Source: Desulfosporosinus sp.
GTDB lineage: Bacteria > Bacillota > Desulfitobacteriia > Desulfitobacteriales > Desulfitobacteriaceae
DNA length: 64,000 nucleotides
Direction: 5' to 3'
Assembly: GCA_031292055.1 (NCBI GenBank)
Contig: JARLHV010000048.1
Span: 32,358-96,357, forward strand
How positions within the stretch are numbered: position 1 is the first letter of the stretch; every line of letters starts with the position of its first letter. A program made the translations under genes and the position numbers. This document shows, in pieces, positions 54,098 to 64,000 of the stretch. The notes beneath the pieces are model-generated. The model saw only the letters and a list, made by a program, of their open reading frames with translations, was not told where the DNA came from and did no database searches.

Positions 54098-55024
54098 ATG
54101 AAGCATACCATTAGCGAAGAAATGTTTCAGATTTTAGCCGGGGAGATTGAAGCGCTTAAAAAAGAACGTAAAGCAATTATCCTGGCCCACTATTATCAGA
54201 GACCTGAGGTTCAGGATATTGCTGATTTTGTTGGAGATTCCTTGCAATTGAGTCAACAGGCTGCCAATACGGATGCCGAAGTCATAGTGTTTTGTGGCGT
54301 TCATTTCATGGCTGAAAGTGCGGCTATTCTATCACCGGATAAGATTGTTTTGTTGCCCGAGCCAAATGCGGGTTGTCCGATGGCAGACATGGTTGATGCC
54401 GAAGGTTTACGAGCCTATAAAAAGAGGGTTCCTGGAGTTCAAGTCGTCTGTTATGTTAATACCTCGGCAGAAGTCAAAGCGGAAAGTGATATTTGCTGCA
54501 CCTCTGCTAACGCGGTAAAAGTAGTACAATCGTTAAAAGGTAAGGATATCCTCTTTATTCCAGACGAGAATCTGGGCCGCTATGCGGCAAATATCCTTGA
54601 GCGTCCGATGGAGTTCTGGCCTGGGTACTGTAAAACTCATGACCGCTTGTCGAAAGAGGATATTCTTAAGGCTAGAAAAGAGCATCCGTTAGCTAAAGTT
54701 ATCGTACACCCGGAATGTAGGGAAGATATTTGTCAAGAAGCTGATTATGTAGGGTCCACAGCAGGATTAATCACGTACGCTCAGAAGTCGGAGAGTAAAG
54801 AGTTCATTGTGGGGACGGAATCTGGGATAATGCATCGGCTCCATCAGGTTTGCCCTGATAAAGAATTCTATCTTGCTTCAGAACGCTTAGTTTGCCCAAA
54901 TATGAAATCAACAACTTTAGCTAAAGTAAGAGATGCGCTTATTGCTCTCTCTCCCCGTGTTACAGTGAAAGAGGAAATACGAGTTAGAGCCAAAGCGGTA
55001 CTAGACCGAATGCTAGCCTTGTAA
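54098..55024 (+). CDS. nadA: Quinolinate synthase
   Basis: A [4Fe-4S] enzyme making quinolinate from iminoaspartate and DHAP. 308 residues: ILAHYYQRPEVQDIAD, FCGVHFMAESA, CCTSANAVKV, and HPECREDICQEADYVGSTAG near the third cluster cysteine. Followed by nadB and nadC in pathway order. Confidence 0.96.
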   Translation: MKHTISEEMFQILAGEIEALKKERKAIILAHYYQRPEVQDIADFVGDSLQLSQQAANTDAEVIVFCGVHFMAESAAILSPDKIVLLPEPNAGCPMADMVDAEGLRAYKKRVPGVQVVCYVNTSAEVKAESDICCTSANAVKVVQSLKGKDILFIPDENLGRYAANILERPMEFWPGYCKTHDRLSKEDILKARKEHPLAKVIVHPECREDICQEADYVGSTAGLITYAQKSESKEFIVGTESGIMHRLHQVCPDKEFYLASERLVCPNMKSTTLAKVRDALIALSPRVTVKEEIRVRAKAVLDRMLAL

Positions 55025-55048
55025 GCAGCAGAAGAGCAGGGGATGGGC

Positions 55049-56692
55049 ATGTTGAAACGTTATTTATTCGCTTGGTCTAAATCAGAGGTAAAGGTCTTTG
55101 ATTCAGACATACTTGTGCTGGGAAGCGGCATTGCCGGATTATATACGGCGATTAAAGTGAGTGAACATTTTCAAGTTACAGTTCTTACGAAGAAAACAAT
55201 TGAAAAAAGCAATACTGAGCATGCACAAGGCGGTATTGCAGTGGCCATTGATGAAGCGGATTCTCCGACCTTGCATTTTGAGGACACGTTGCGGGCGGGT
55301 GCCGGACTTTGCGACCCATTGACAGTAAGGATTTTGGTGGAAGAGGGGCCGAGCTGTGTGGAAGAACTGATGGGCATGGGCGCTCAGTTTGACCGACTTG
55401 ATGGTGAGCTGGCGCTCACGCGTGAAGCAGCACATAGCCAGCGAAGAATACTGCACGCGCTAGGGGATGCTACGGGCTGGGAAGTTGAGCGAGCTCTGGT
55501 TGCCAAAGCAAAAGAGAGCTCTAATGTCACGGTCGGCGAGGGACGTTTTGTAGTTGATCTATTAGAGGATCATAAAGGGGATATTATAGGAGCCCTAGTT
55601 CTAAATGAGACAACAGGGGAACTCGAAGGGCACTTAGCCAAGGCAGTGGTTTTGGCTACCGGAGGTTTGGGGCAGGTATATCGTTATACCACAAACCCCA
55701 GCGTCGCCACGGGTGATGGAATGGCAGTGGCCTTGCGTGCTGGAGCGGACTTAATGGACATGGAGTTTGTGCAATTTCACCCTACGGCGTTATTAATTCC
55801 TAAGGCACCTCGTTTTCTGATATCGGAAGCGGTGCGTGGAGAAGGTGCATATTTAATCAATAGCGCAGGGCTACGCTTTATGGAAAATGTACCGGGTAAA
55901 GAACTTGCTCCGCGCGATATTGTTGCTCGGGCCATCTGGCAGGAAATGAATCAAGGCTCAGTTTATTTGGATTTTAGGCCTATTGGGCAAAAACGAATCT
56001 TAGAACGCTTCCCAACCATTTACCAAACTTGTTTGAACTATGGGATCGATGTTTTATCCACGCCCTTACCGGTGGCTCCGGCTGCTCATTACATGATGGG
56101 TGGGATTGCGACAAACTCCTATGGAGAAACAAGTCTACCTAATCTTTATGCGGCAGGGGAATGTGCATGTAACGGGGTCCATGGCGCAAATCGTTTAGCA
56201 AGTAACTCCTTGTTGGACGGATTGGTTTTCGGAGCACGTATCGTTGAGAAAATGGGAGATAAGATCGAAGCAAAACGGCCTTCATGGGATGAGGTTCATT
56301 GCCCTGAAGGAAATCTAAAGCACATAGGAACGGAAATGAAACGTTCTGTCAGACGATTTGACGGTCAAGGTTTGCGCAAGCGAATTCAGGACTTAATGTG
56401 GGACAATGTTGGTATCTTGCGCAATGAGGCAGGCCTCAGGAAGACCGCGGAGTTGTTGATGGCTTGGGAGCAAGACGACTTCTCAACCTGCTGCGTGGAT
56501 GACTTGGAAACAGCCAACATGTTGATGGTGGGGGCGGTTATCGCCAAAGCTGCTTTTGAGCGCAAGGAGAGCCGAGGCGCGCATTTCCGATCAGACTATC
56601 CATTGCGTCTTGACGAACTTTGGCAAAAGCACTCTCGGCAACATAAGGAGGGATATCATGTATGCTACGTTCCAGTTTCGGGAGCTGATTGA
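55049..56692 (+). CDS. nadB: L-aspartate oxidase
   Basis: A flavoenzyme that oxidises aspartate to iminoaspartate. About 547 residues: FAD loop LVLGSGIAGLYTAIK, HAQGGIAVA, VQFHPTALLI and NGVHGANRLASNSLLDG. It could start at 55043 or 55049; the second is better spaced from AGGGG. The first 18 residues before the flavin domain are extra. It overlaps nadC by 35 bases. Confidence 0.95.
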   Translation: MLKRYLFAWSKSEVKVFDSDILVLGSGIAGLYTAIKVSEHFQVTVLTKKTIEKSNTEHAQGGIAVAIDEADSPTLHFEDTLRAGAGLCDPLTVRILVEEGPSCVEELMGMGAQFDRLDGELALTREAAHSQRRILHALGDATGWEVERALVAKAKESSNVTVGEGRFVVDLLEDHKGDIIGALVLNETTGELEGHLAKAVVLATGGLGQVYRYTTNPSVATGDGMAVALRAGADLMDMEFVQFHPTALLIPKAPRFLISEAVRGEGAYLINSAGLRFMENVPGKELAPRDIVARAIWQEMNQGSVYLDFRPIGQKRILERFPTIYQTCLNYGIDVLSTPLPVAPAAHYMMGGIATNSYGETSLPNLYAAGECACNGVHGANRLASNSLLDGLVFGARIVEKMGDKIEAKRPSWDEVHCPEGNLKHIGTEMKRSVRRFDGQGLRKRIQDLMWDNVGILRNEAGLRKTAELLMAWEQDDFSTCCVDDLETANMLMVGAVIAKAAFERKESRGAHFRSDYPLRLDELWQKHSRQHKEGYHVCYVPVSGAD

Positions 56693-57530
56693 TCAGGCCT
56701 TAAAGGAAGACATTGGGACAGGGGACCTCAGTACTAGGATTTTGCCAGAAGACTTGACCGGATTGGCCAAACTATACGCTAAGCAAGCAGGAGTAGTCGC
56801 TGGTTTAGAGCTTGTTGAAGAGGTCTTTCGGTGTGTTGATCCACGGATTCAGGTTCATAGGTTGGCTAAAGATGGGGAGAGAGTGGACGTCGGAAAGGTT
56901 GTGCTAGAGCTTGTCGGCCCTTTTAGTAGTATTTTGCAGGGAGAGCGGACAGCTTTGAATTTTTTACAGCATCTCTCAGGAATTGCCACAGCAACAAAAC
57001 GAGCGGTGGATCGGGTCGCTGGGCTTTCAGTGAGCATTGTGGATACCCGCAAGACCCTTCCAGGCTGGCGTGCTTTACAGAAATATGCAGTCAGGGTCGG
57101 CGGTGGTCAGAACCATCGCTTTGGGCTTTATGATGCCGTGATGCTCAAGGATAATCATCTTGCCGCAGTGGGGGGATTAACAGAGGCTGTCGAACGAATC
57201 CGAGCTCAAGTCGGGCATATGATCAAGATTGAGGTCGAGTGTGAAACGATCGAACAGGTGAGAGAAGCGGTCAGCTGTGGTGTTGATGTGATTATGCTGG
57301 ATAACATGGGTCTTGAACAAATGCAAGCGGCAGTCCAATATATTGACCATCGGGCAATCGTTGAAGCATCAGGGGGGATGAAGGAAGAACGTCTTCGTGA
57401 AGTGGCCGAGACGGGGGTCGATCTGATCTCGATTGGTGCTTTGACCAATTCGGTTCAGGCGTTGGACTTTAGTTTGGATCTTGGTGACATTAAAGCTTCG
57501 ACGAGGGCAAGTTGGGAAAGAGGAATCTAA
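56658..57530 (+). CDS. nadC: Nicotinate-nucleotide pyrophosphorylase (quinolinate PRTase)
   Basis: Turns quinolinate and PRPP into nicotinate mononucleotide. 290 residues from the ATG at 56658 (AAGGAGGG upstream): LKEDIGTGDLSTR, LNFLQHLSGIAT, DTRKTLPGWR, KYAVRVGGGQNHR and DVIMLDNMG. One base separates it from birA. Confidence 0.95.
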   Translation: MYATFQFRELIDQALKEDIGTGDLSTRILPEDLTGLAKLYAKQAGVVAGLELVEEVFRCVDPRIQVHRLAKDGERVDVGKVVLELVGPFSSILQGERTALNFLQHLSGIATATKRAVDRVAGLSVSIVDTRKTLPGWRALQKYAVRVGGGQNHRFGLYDAVMLKDNHLAAVGGLTEAVERIRAQVGHMIKIEVECETIEQVREAVSCGVDVIMLDNMGLEQMQAAVQYIDHRAIVEASGGMKEERLREVAETGVDLISIGALTNSVQALDFSLDLGDIKASTRASWERGI

Positions 57531-57531
57531 A

Positions 57532-58512
57532 GTGGTACGTCACGACATTCTGCAACTTCTTGCGGCACACCTTCAGGAATACGTGTCTGGCGAGAGGATT
57601 AGTCAACAATTGAATGTTACCCGGGCAGCTGTCTGGAAGCAAATTAAGGTTTTGAAAGAAGAAGGTTTTGAAATTGAGGGGCAGACGAAAAATGGCTACC
57701 GCTTATTGAAAATGTCTCTGTCCTTAAATGAGTGGGCTTTAAAGCAGGCATTGACGACAACATCCTTGGGACGGACGATCTGTCTTGAAGACGAGTTGGT
57801 ATCCACAAACGTTCGAGCCAAGGAGCTCGCCCGTCAAGGAGGGGTCCATGGGCAAATTGTCCTGGCAAAGTATCAGAGCCTCGGACAAGGGCGGCTCCAG
57901 CGGCAGTGGGAATCTCCAAGAGGTGGACTTTGGATGTCTGTGGTGCTTCGGCCGGATTTGTCCTTGGCAGACGCTTCAAAATTAACTCTCGCTGCAAGTG
58001 TTGCGATTGTCGATGCCTTAGAGGAGCTTTTTCAGCTTCGCATCGGGATTAAGTGGCCGAATGACCTTGTTTTTAACGGTCAGAAATTGGCAGGAATTCT
58101 TGGAGAAGTAGTGGGAGAATGGAATGCCGTCCAAACATTGATTCTAGGAATGGGGATAAATGTGAATTTTCCCCGTGAACGCTTAAGCGCTCCCTTGAAG
58201 GCAACAACTCTCTATGAAATTCTGGGCTATGAAGTAGACTTAAACATTTTAGCGGCTGCGATTTTAAAACATTTAGAAGATAAATTGATTTCTCTTGAAA
58301 AAAAGGAGTTTGAGGACCTAAGGTTAAGTTGGTTGGCAAGAGCAGTCGGGTTGGGGGAAGACGTGAGAATTCTGCAAGGGGAGCAAGTGCTTCAGGGTGT
58401 TTTTAAGGGAATTTCGATCGACGGTGCACTAATTTTAGAAACGAAAGATGGAGAAAAAAGCTTTTCAGCTGGAGAAGTTCAACTTCGTTCTAAAATGAGC
58501 GGGTATTTTTAG
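57532..58512 (+). CDS. birA: Biotin-protein ligase / biotin repressor BirA
   Basis: Biotinylates carboxylase carriers and represses biotin genes. 326 residues from the GTG at 57532 (AAAGAGG eight bases upstream): N-terminal winged HTH (SGERISQQLNVTRAAVWKQI), then the catalytic domain with GQGRLQRQWESPRGGLWMS and IKWPNDLV, and an SH3-like C terminus. The HTH means it is the regulatory type. A matching operator stands before the next gene. Confidence 0.95.
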   Translation: MVRHDILQLLAAHLQEYVSGERISQQLNVTRAAVWKQIKVLKEEGFEIEGQTKNGYRLLKMSLSLNEWALKQALTTTSLGRTICLEDELVSTNVRAKELARQGGVHGQIVLAKYQSLGQGRLQRQWESPRGGLWMSVVLRPDLSLADASKLTLAASVAIVDALEELFQLRIGIKWPNDLVFNGQKLAGILGEVVGEWNAVQTLILGMGINVNFPRERLSAPLKATTLYEILGYEVDLNILAAAILKHLEDKLISLEKKEFEDLRLSWLARAVGLGEDVRILQGEQVLQGVFKGISIDGALILETKDGEKSFSAGEVQLRSKMSGYF

Positions 58513-58582
58513 CTGCTGGGTGGCTATGTGATTTTAACTTAACCGGACTTTTTAGTAAAAAGGTTACTGTATATTTAGGGGA

Positions 58583-58641
58583 TTGCATTGCAAGCTCTTT
58601 GGTTCTATTGTAAACTTACATTAATTAAGAAGTTTACAATA
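58583..58641 (+). promoter_or_regulatory. bioY promoter with BirA operator
   Basis: TTGCAT (58583-58588) and TATTGT (58606-58611) are 17 bp apart. The -10 overlaps the left arm of a perfect 12-bp inverted repeat, TATTGTAAACTT (58606-58617) and AAGTTTACAATA (58630-58641). This contains TTGTAAAC-N16-GTTTACAA, the known BirA operator pattern, so BirA-biotinyl-AMP would block the promoter. Confidence 0.9.
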
Positions 58642-58660
58642 AGAAAGAGGAGGGCTTGTT

Positions 58661-59203
58661 ATGAAAACAAGGAATTTGGCAATGACGTCCGTTATGGCTG
58701 CCCTAATGTGTTTGGCCGGAATGATACTCCACTGGGCACCGGGTTTGGTACCGTTCAGCATCTTACCAGTTTTAGTTTATATTTCTGGACTTATTCTCGG
58801 GGCCGAGTACGCGGCGATGGCCATGTTGGTATATCTGGTTTTGGGTCTCTTTGGTTTTCCTGTCTTTGCAACGGCCCCGTTTGGAGGGTTCGGCTACATC
58901 CTAAAGCCTACGTTTGGATTTTTAATAGGTTATGTGATCGCCGCGTATGTTGTTGGGCGTGTGTATCGTGAAGGAAGCTTACGGCGAGCGATCCTTGGTG
59001 TGCTTGCTGGACTCGTCACTTTGTATCTCTTTGGGTTGAGCTATCTCTATATGATTTTACACTGGGTGTTACACCAACAGACAAGTGTGGTCGGTGTTCT
59101 AATGATCGGTTTTGTTCCCGTGCTTTTCTTGGCAGATCTGATTAAGGCTGGAATTGCCGTTTGGATCGGACAAGAAGTGGTTCGTCGGCGTCAAGATACT
59201 TAG
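58661..59203 (+). CDS. bioY: Biotin transporter substrate-binding subunit BioY
   Basis: The S component of an ECF-type biotin importer, 180 residues with about six membrane segments; GPVPFSI-like LVPFSILPVLVYISGLILG and GFGYILKPTFGFLIGY are typical. Energy-coupling subunits are not nearby, so it probably uses a shared ECF module. GAGGAGGGC precedes the ATG. Under BirA control. Confidence 0.94.
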   Translation: MKTRNLAMTSVMAALMCLAGMILHWAPGLVPFSILPVLVYISGLILGAEYAAMAMLVYLVLGLFGFPVFATAPFGGFGYILKPTFGFLIGYVIAAYVVGRVYREGSLRRAILGVLAGLVTLYLFGLSYLYMILHWVLHQQTSVVGVLMIGFVPVLFLADLIKAGIAVWIGQEVVRRRQDT

Positions 59204-59236
59204 AGGGTAGCTCACTTAGCCAAAAGGAGCGTTATT

Positions 59237-60004
59237 ATGATTCTTTTATTTGATGTGGGTAATACAAATATTGTGTTGGGGGTTTATTATGAGAGGACAC
59301 TGACCCACCATTGGAGGGTATCCACAGATAAATCCCGAACTATGGATGAATATGCGGTGGTTATTAAAAATTTATTTGATTTTAGCGGTTTAACGTTTCA
59401 GGAAATTAGTGCAGTCGTTATCTCCTCGGTAGTTCCACCAGTGATGCCAACGTTAGAAGCCCTTGTCCGAAAGTACTTTGGGGTAGAACCTCTTGTTGTG
59501 GGACCTGGCGTTAAAACTGGGATGCCTATCGTCTATGACAATCCCAGGGAGGTTGGGGCTGATCGTATTGTGAATGCCGTGGCGGCATATGCTAAATATG
59601 GGGGACCGCTTGTCATTGTGGATTTTGGAACTGCGACGACGTTTTGTGTGGTATCGAAGCGTGGGGAATATTTAGGTGGAGCTATTGCCCCCGGAATCGG
59701 AATCTCGACAGAAGCATTGTTTTTGAGGGCTTCAAAGTTACCTCGTATCGAAGTGGTTAAACCTACATCAGTGATAGCCAAAAATACGGTGGCCGGAATG
59801 CAATCCGGAATTTACTATGGTTTTACCGGACAAGTGGACGGAATTGTTAAACGCATGAAGGAAGAATTGGGACCGGAGACCAAAGTGATTGCGACGGGTG
59901 GCTTAGCTAAATTGATTTCTCAAGAATCGGAAATGATTGAGATGGTCGATCCATTTTTAACACTTGAAGGGCTTTTGTTGATCTATGAACGCAACCGGAA
60001 ATAG
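59237..60004 (+). CDS. coaX: Type III pantothenate kinase
   Basis: First step from pantothenate to CoA. 255 residues of the ASKHA fold: [37 protein letters not shown] and GLTEALF-type regions. AAAGGAG lies 7 bases before the ATG. It completes the pan genes functionally and runs into dusB. Confidence 0.95.
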   Translation: MILLFDVGNTNIVLGVYYERTLTHHWRVSTDKSRTMDEYAVVIKNLFDFSGLTFQEISAVVISSVVPPVMPTLEALVRKYFGVEPLVVGPGVKTGMPIVYDNPREVGADRIVNAVAAYAKYGGPLVIVDFGTATTFCVVSKRGEYLGGAIAPGIGISTEALFLRASKLPRIEVVKPTSVIAKNTVAGMQSGIYYGFTGQVDGIVKRMKEELGPETKVIATGGLAKLISQESEMIEMVDPFLTLEGLLLIYERNRK

Positions 60005-60023
60005 TAACTATGAGGAATTAGAT

Positions 60024-60989
60024 ATGAAGTTAGGAAGTTATGAATTTGAGGTTCCAGTTTTTTTGGCGCCTTTGGCCGGAGTAACGGATAAGGCTTTTCG
60101 TGAGACAGTCTGTGCTGTGGGTGGCAAGTATGTTTGGACTGAAATGATCAGTGATAAAGCATTGACCTATCAAAACCAAAGGACCTTGAATATGCTTGAT
60201 TTAAGTGGGGAAGCTGAACCGAGGATCGTTCAGCTTTTTGGTTCAGATCCGGAGACAATGGCTCGTGCTGCTCTCTTAGCTATAGAATGTAGCGCTACTG
60301 TCATTGATATTAATATGGGATGTCCTGCGCAGAAAATTGTCAAGAATGCTGAAGGCGCAGCCCTACTAAGGGATCTTCCGCGTGCGCAAAGGATTGCGGC
60401 CGCTGTTGTACGGTCTGTTAATGTTCCAGTGACGGTGAAAATACGTCTTGGCTGGAACGACAACGAAATTGTGGCTATTGAATTGGCGAAAGCTCTTGAG
60501 TCAGTGGGCGTGCAAATGCTAACGGTTCATGCGCGAACTCGTGAACAATTTTATGCAGGCCATGCTGACTGGGACTGGATTCGACGAGTAAAGAATGAGG
60601 TGAGTATTCCCGTCATCGGGAACGGGGATATTTTTAAACCGGAAGATGCCGGCAGACTGATTGAGCAGACAGGTTGTGACGGGGTTATGATCGGACGCGG
60701 TGCGCTAGGGAATCCCTGGCTTATTCCGCGTACTCAACATTTTTTAAAGTATGGTAAGGTCTTACCTGAACCACTAATCGAAGAACTCATCCAAGTTGCA
60801 TTACAGCAGTTTGAACGTGTGTTGAAGTATAAGGGTGAACGAATTGGTCTTAATGAGATGCGAAAACACGCTGTCTGGTATATTAAAAGGATTAAGAAGG
60901 CAGCACAACTTCGAGATGAGATTATGCAAACGAGATCATCTGCAGAGATGAGAGCGGTTTTTAGTCGAATCCTTGAAAAAAAGGAATAG
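60024..60989 (+). CDS. dusB: tRNA-dihydrouridine synthase
   Basis: An FMN-dependent TIM-barrel enzyme, about 322 residues: APLAGVTDKAFR, INMGCPAQKIVKNAEGAALL with the catalytic cysteine, HARTREQFYAG and NGDIF. The ATG at 60024 has GAGG nine bases upstream; an earlier ATG (59985) lies within coaX. The dusB-greA-lysS order is conserved in Firmicutes. Confidence 0.94.
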   Translation: MKLGSYEFEVPVFLAPLAGVTDKAFRETVCAVGGKYVWTEMISDKALTYQNQRTLNMLDLSGEAEPRIVQLFGSDPETMARAALLAIECSATVIDINMGCPAQKIVKNAEGAALLRDLPRAQRIAAAVVRSVNVPVTVKIRLGWNDNEIVAIELAKALESVGVQMLTVHARTREQFYAGHADWDWIRRVKNEVSIPVIGNGDIFKPEDAGRLIEQTGCDGVMIGRGALGNPWLIPRTQHFLKYGKVLPEPLIEELIQVALQQFERVLKYKGERIGLNEMRKHAVWYIKRIKKAAQLRDEIMQTRSSAEMRAVFSRILEKKE

Positions 60990-61019
60990 TTTTTGTTGGA
61001 AAAAGAGAAAATATGAGAG

Positions 61020-61090
61020 CATTACTCGTTAAGAAGAAGTGCAGTCGTCCTTGACATTATTTTGCAAGGTCCTTATAATAACGAGTAATG
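61020..61090 (+). promoter_or_regulatory. greA promoter flanked by a 12-bp inverted repeat
   Basis: A perfect-consensus sigma-A promoter: TTGACA (61051-61056), 17 bp, TATAAT (61074-61079). A perfect inverted repeat surrounds it: CATTACTCGTTA (61020-61031) and TAACGAGTAATG (61079-61090). The right arm covers the last -10 base and the start site. Confidence 0.8.
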
Positions 61091-61214
61091 TAATTGAGGA
61101 ATTTTTCAAGGAGTTCCTAGATTTAAAGGAAGTACGCATATAAGTCTTTTAGAAAAGCGCGCGGTAAACTTAAGATGCGCAATGCGTAGGACGAGAAAAG
61201 GGAGCGAGAAAAAT

Positions 61215-61685
61215 ATGCCTGAAAAAGAAGTCATTCTAACCCTAGAAGGCCTTAAAAAACTTGAGGAAGAGTTGGAACTATCTAAAACCGTGAAGCGCCG
61301 AGAGGTAGCCGGACGCATTAAGCAGGCCATTGACTTTGGAGATATTAGTGAAAATTCAGAGTATGATGATGCCAAGAACGATCAGGCCTTTATTGAAGGA
61401 CGGATCATAACTCTCGAGAAAATGCTCAGGAATGCCCGAGTTATCGATGAAGTTGAAGGAACAGATATCGTGGCCTTAGGCGCAAAAGTTCGCTTGAAAG
61501 ACGTCGACTTTGGTGATGAAGAAGAGTATTTCATCGTTGGTTCGGCCGAGGCGGATCCAGGTACTAATAAAATTTCCAATGAATCACCAGTTGGAAAAGC
61601 GGTCCTAGGCCAGCCCAAGGGAGCTGTAGTAGAAGTCAATGTTCCAGCAGGTCTTTTACACTACCAAATTTTAGATATTAAATAA
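61215..61685 (+). CDS. greA: Transcription elongation factor GreA
   Basis: Rescues backtracked RNA polymerase by stimulating transcript cleavage. 156 residues: N-terminal coiled coil with the tip acidic pair in [16 protein letters not shown] and a C-terminal FKBP-like domain ([13 protein letters not shown]). The ATG at 61215 has GGGAG about ten bases upstream. Strong own promoter. Confidence 0.96.
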   Translation: MPEKEVILTLEGLKKLEEELELSKTVKRREVAGRIKQAIDFGDISENSEYDDAKNDQAFIEGRIITLEKMLRNARVIDEVEGTDIVALGAKVRLKDVDFGDEEEYFIVGSAEADPGTNKISNESPVGKAVLGQPKGAVVEVNVPAGLLHYQILDIK

Positions 61686-63432
<1,747 letters not shown>

Positions 63433-63459
63433 CTATTAGAAAAGCTTGAAGTGTTCAAA

Positions 63460-63488
63460 AGCTGGCTCGATTAAGGTTTGGGCCAGCT
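63460..63488 (+). terminator. Weak hairpin after lysS
   Basis: AGCTGGC (63460-63466) pairs with GCCAGCT (63482-63488) around a 15-base loop. No T run follows, so termination is uncertain. Confidence 0.35.
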
Positions 63489-63611
63489 AACTCCTATGCT
63501 GGTGGTTAGGTTTGGGAATTTATTATAGGCTAATATAGCGATAAACGGACTATAAGAGAGAAAAGATGATGTTTAAAGCTATAATATTAGTATATGTGAT
63601 CCTAGCGGTGT

Positions 63612-63640
63612 TTGAATAAGGCTAATTGTCATGGTATAAT
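63612..63640 (+). promoter_or_regulatory. rRNA operon promoter P1
   Basis: TTGAAT (63612-63617) and TATAAT (63635-63640) with a 17-bp spacer and TGG just before the -10. Confidence 0.7.
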
Positions 63641-63738
63641 ATTTTTTGTTCGCTTAACGAAATAAAGTGAATGAAAATTTAAATCAAAGTACAAATTAAA
63701 TTTTTGCACAAACGTAGAAACGCAACATAATATAGTTA

Positions 63739-63767
63739 TTGACAATGCGAGTTGAAAATGCTATTAT
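63739..63767 (+). promoter_or_regulatory. rRNA operon promoter P2
   Basis: TTGACA (63739-63744) and TATTAT (63762-63767) with a 17-bp spacer. With P1 it forms the tandem arrangement usual for rrn operons. Confidence 0.8.
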
Positions 63768-63773
63768 GTAAAT

Positions 63774-63965
63774 CTGGCTAAAGTAGCCAAGAGAACGAAT
63801 GACCTTTGGTCTTTGGTCGCTCCCGGACATCCTTGTCCTCCGCGACACCCAGACCCTCCATGGTCTTTGAAAACTAAACAACAAGGACAGCCAATGAGAG
63901 AAACTCGCAAGAGTTTCAAAGAAACAATGAGCGAATCATCTTCTTCAATGAAGTTGAAATAACTT
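63774..63965 (+). other. 16S rRNA leader with boxA-like element
   Basis: The transcribed leader after P2. It has a boxA-like TGGTCTTTGAAAAC (63861-63874), an AGACC/GGTCT hairpin just before it, and a GAAACTC-GCAA-GAGTTTC hairpin (about 63900-63917), as expected for antitermination and precursor processing. Confidence 0.7.
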
Positions 63966-64000
63966 TTTATGGAGAGTTTGATCCTGGCTCAGGACGAACG
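63966..64000 (+). rRNA. rrs: 16S ribosomal RNA, 5' end (partial)
   Basis: GGAGAGTTTGATCCTGGCTC and the following AGGACGAACG are the universal bacterial 16S start. By alignment to known 5' ends, mature 16S begins at about 63966. The gene runs off the window. Confidence 0.97.

Overview
The window is a block of conserved housekeeping and sporulation genes from a spore-forming, low-to-moderate GC Firmicute. The gene order, the full sporulation set (yabG, spoVG, spoVT, yabP, yabQ, spoIIE, a fin-like gene, cwlD), the formate-tetrahydrofolate ligase gene and the cyanophycin genes fit a clostridial Peptococcaceae member such as Desulfosporosinus or Desulfitobacterium. The genus is an inference from gene order and protein flavour; no database search was run. 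Nearly all genes lie on the + strand. Only abrB, a glycosyltransferase, an L,D-transpeptidase and a PRC-barrel gene are on the - strand.

Layout. 1-4.7 kb: Orn/Lys/Arg decarboxylase, darA, holB, ricT, yabA, rsmI, the equivalent of the Bacillus yaaO-yabC region but without tmk. 4.7-8 kb: abrB diverging from metG-tatD. 8-12.4 kb: wall-active secreted proteins (two 3D-domain proteins, a CwlD-like amidase, a GH18 lipoprotein). 12.5-16.5 kb: rnmV-rsmA, an unknown membrane-anchored protein, a GT2 glycosyltransferase and yabG. 16.5-20.6 kb: L,D-transpeptidase, cyanophycinase and cyanophycin synthetase. 20.7-27.7 kb: ispE, a GntR regulator, purR, spoVG (with a good sigma-H promoter), glmU, prs, a PRC-barrel gene, pth and a 58-residue fin-like gene. 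27.9-37.5 kb: mfd, prsA, spoVT, yabN/mazG, hup, rqcP, yabP, yabQ, a small HTH gene, divIC and an S1-domain gene. 37.7-45 kb: spoIIE, the two halves of a ThrE-type exporter separated by fhs, and tilS. 45-49.5 kb: ftsH, ndk, a DUF881 pair and an HD-domain gene. 49.5-61 kb: a cofactor island (folP-folB-folK, a PanG-like reductase gene, panC-panD, nadA-nadB-nadC, birA-bioY, coaX, dusB). 61-64 kb: greA, lysS and the promoters, leader and first bases of a 16S rRNA gene.

How the parts work together. The region joins replication control (holB, yabA), translation and RNA maintenance (rsmI, metG, rnmV, rsmA, pth, rqcP, tilS, dusB, lysS, rRNA), transcription-coupled repair and elongation (mfd, greA), envelope and division (divIC, glmU, amidase), and the sporulation programme. 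Candidate sporulation promoters can be seen: sigma-H for spoVG, sigma-G for spoVT and a Spo0A-type long-spacer promoter for spoIIE. Biotin control is directly visible as a BirA operator on the bioY promoter.

I see no CRISPR array, tRNA, prophage, complete insertion sequence or defence island. The points of interest are regulatory and evolutionary: convergent DnaA boxes in the leader of the HTH-divIC unit, a likely ATC start for yabQ, a repeat-derived insertion in pth with an inverted copy 0.5 kb away, an inverted repeat bracketing a perfect greA promoter, a short SpoIIE, and fhs sitting between the two exporter halves.
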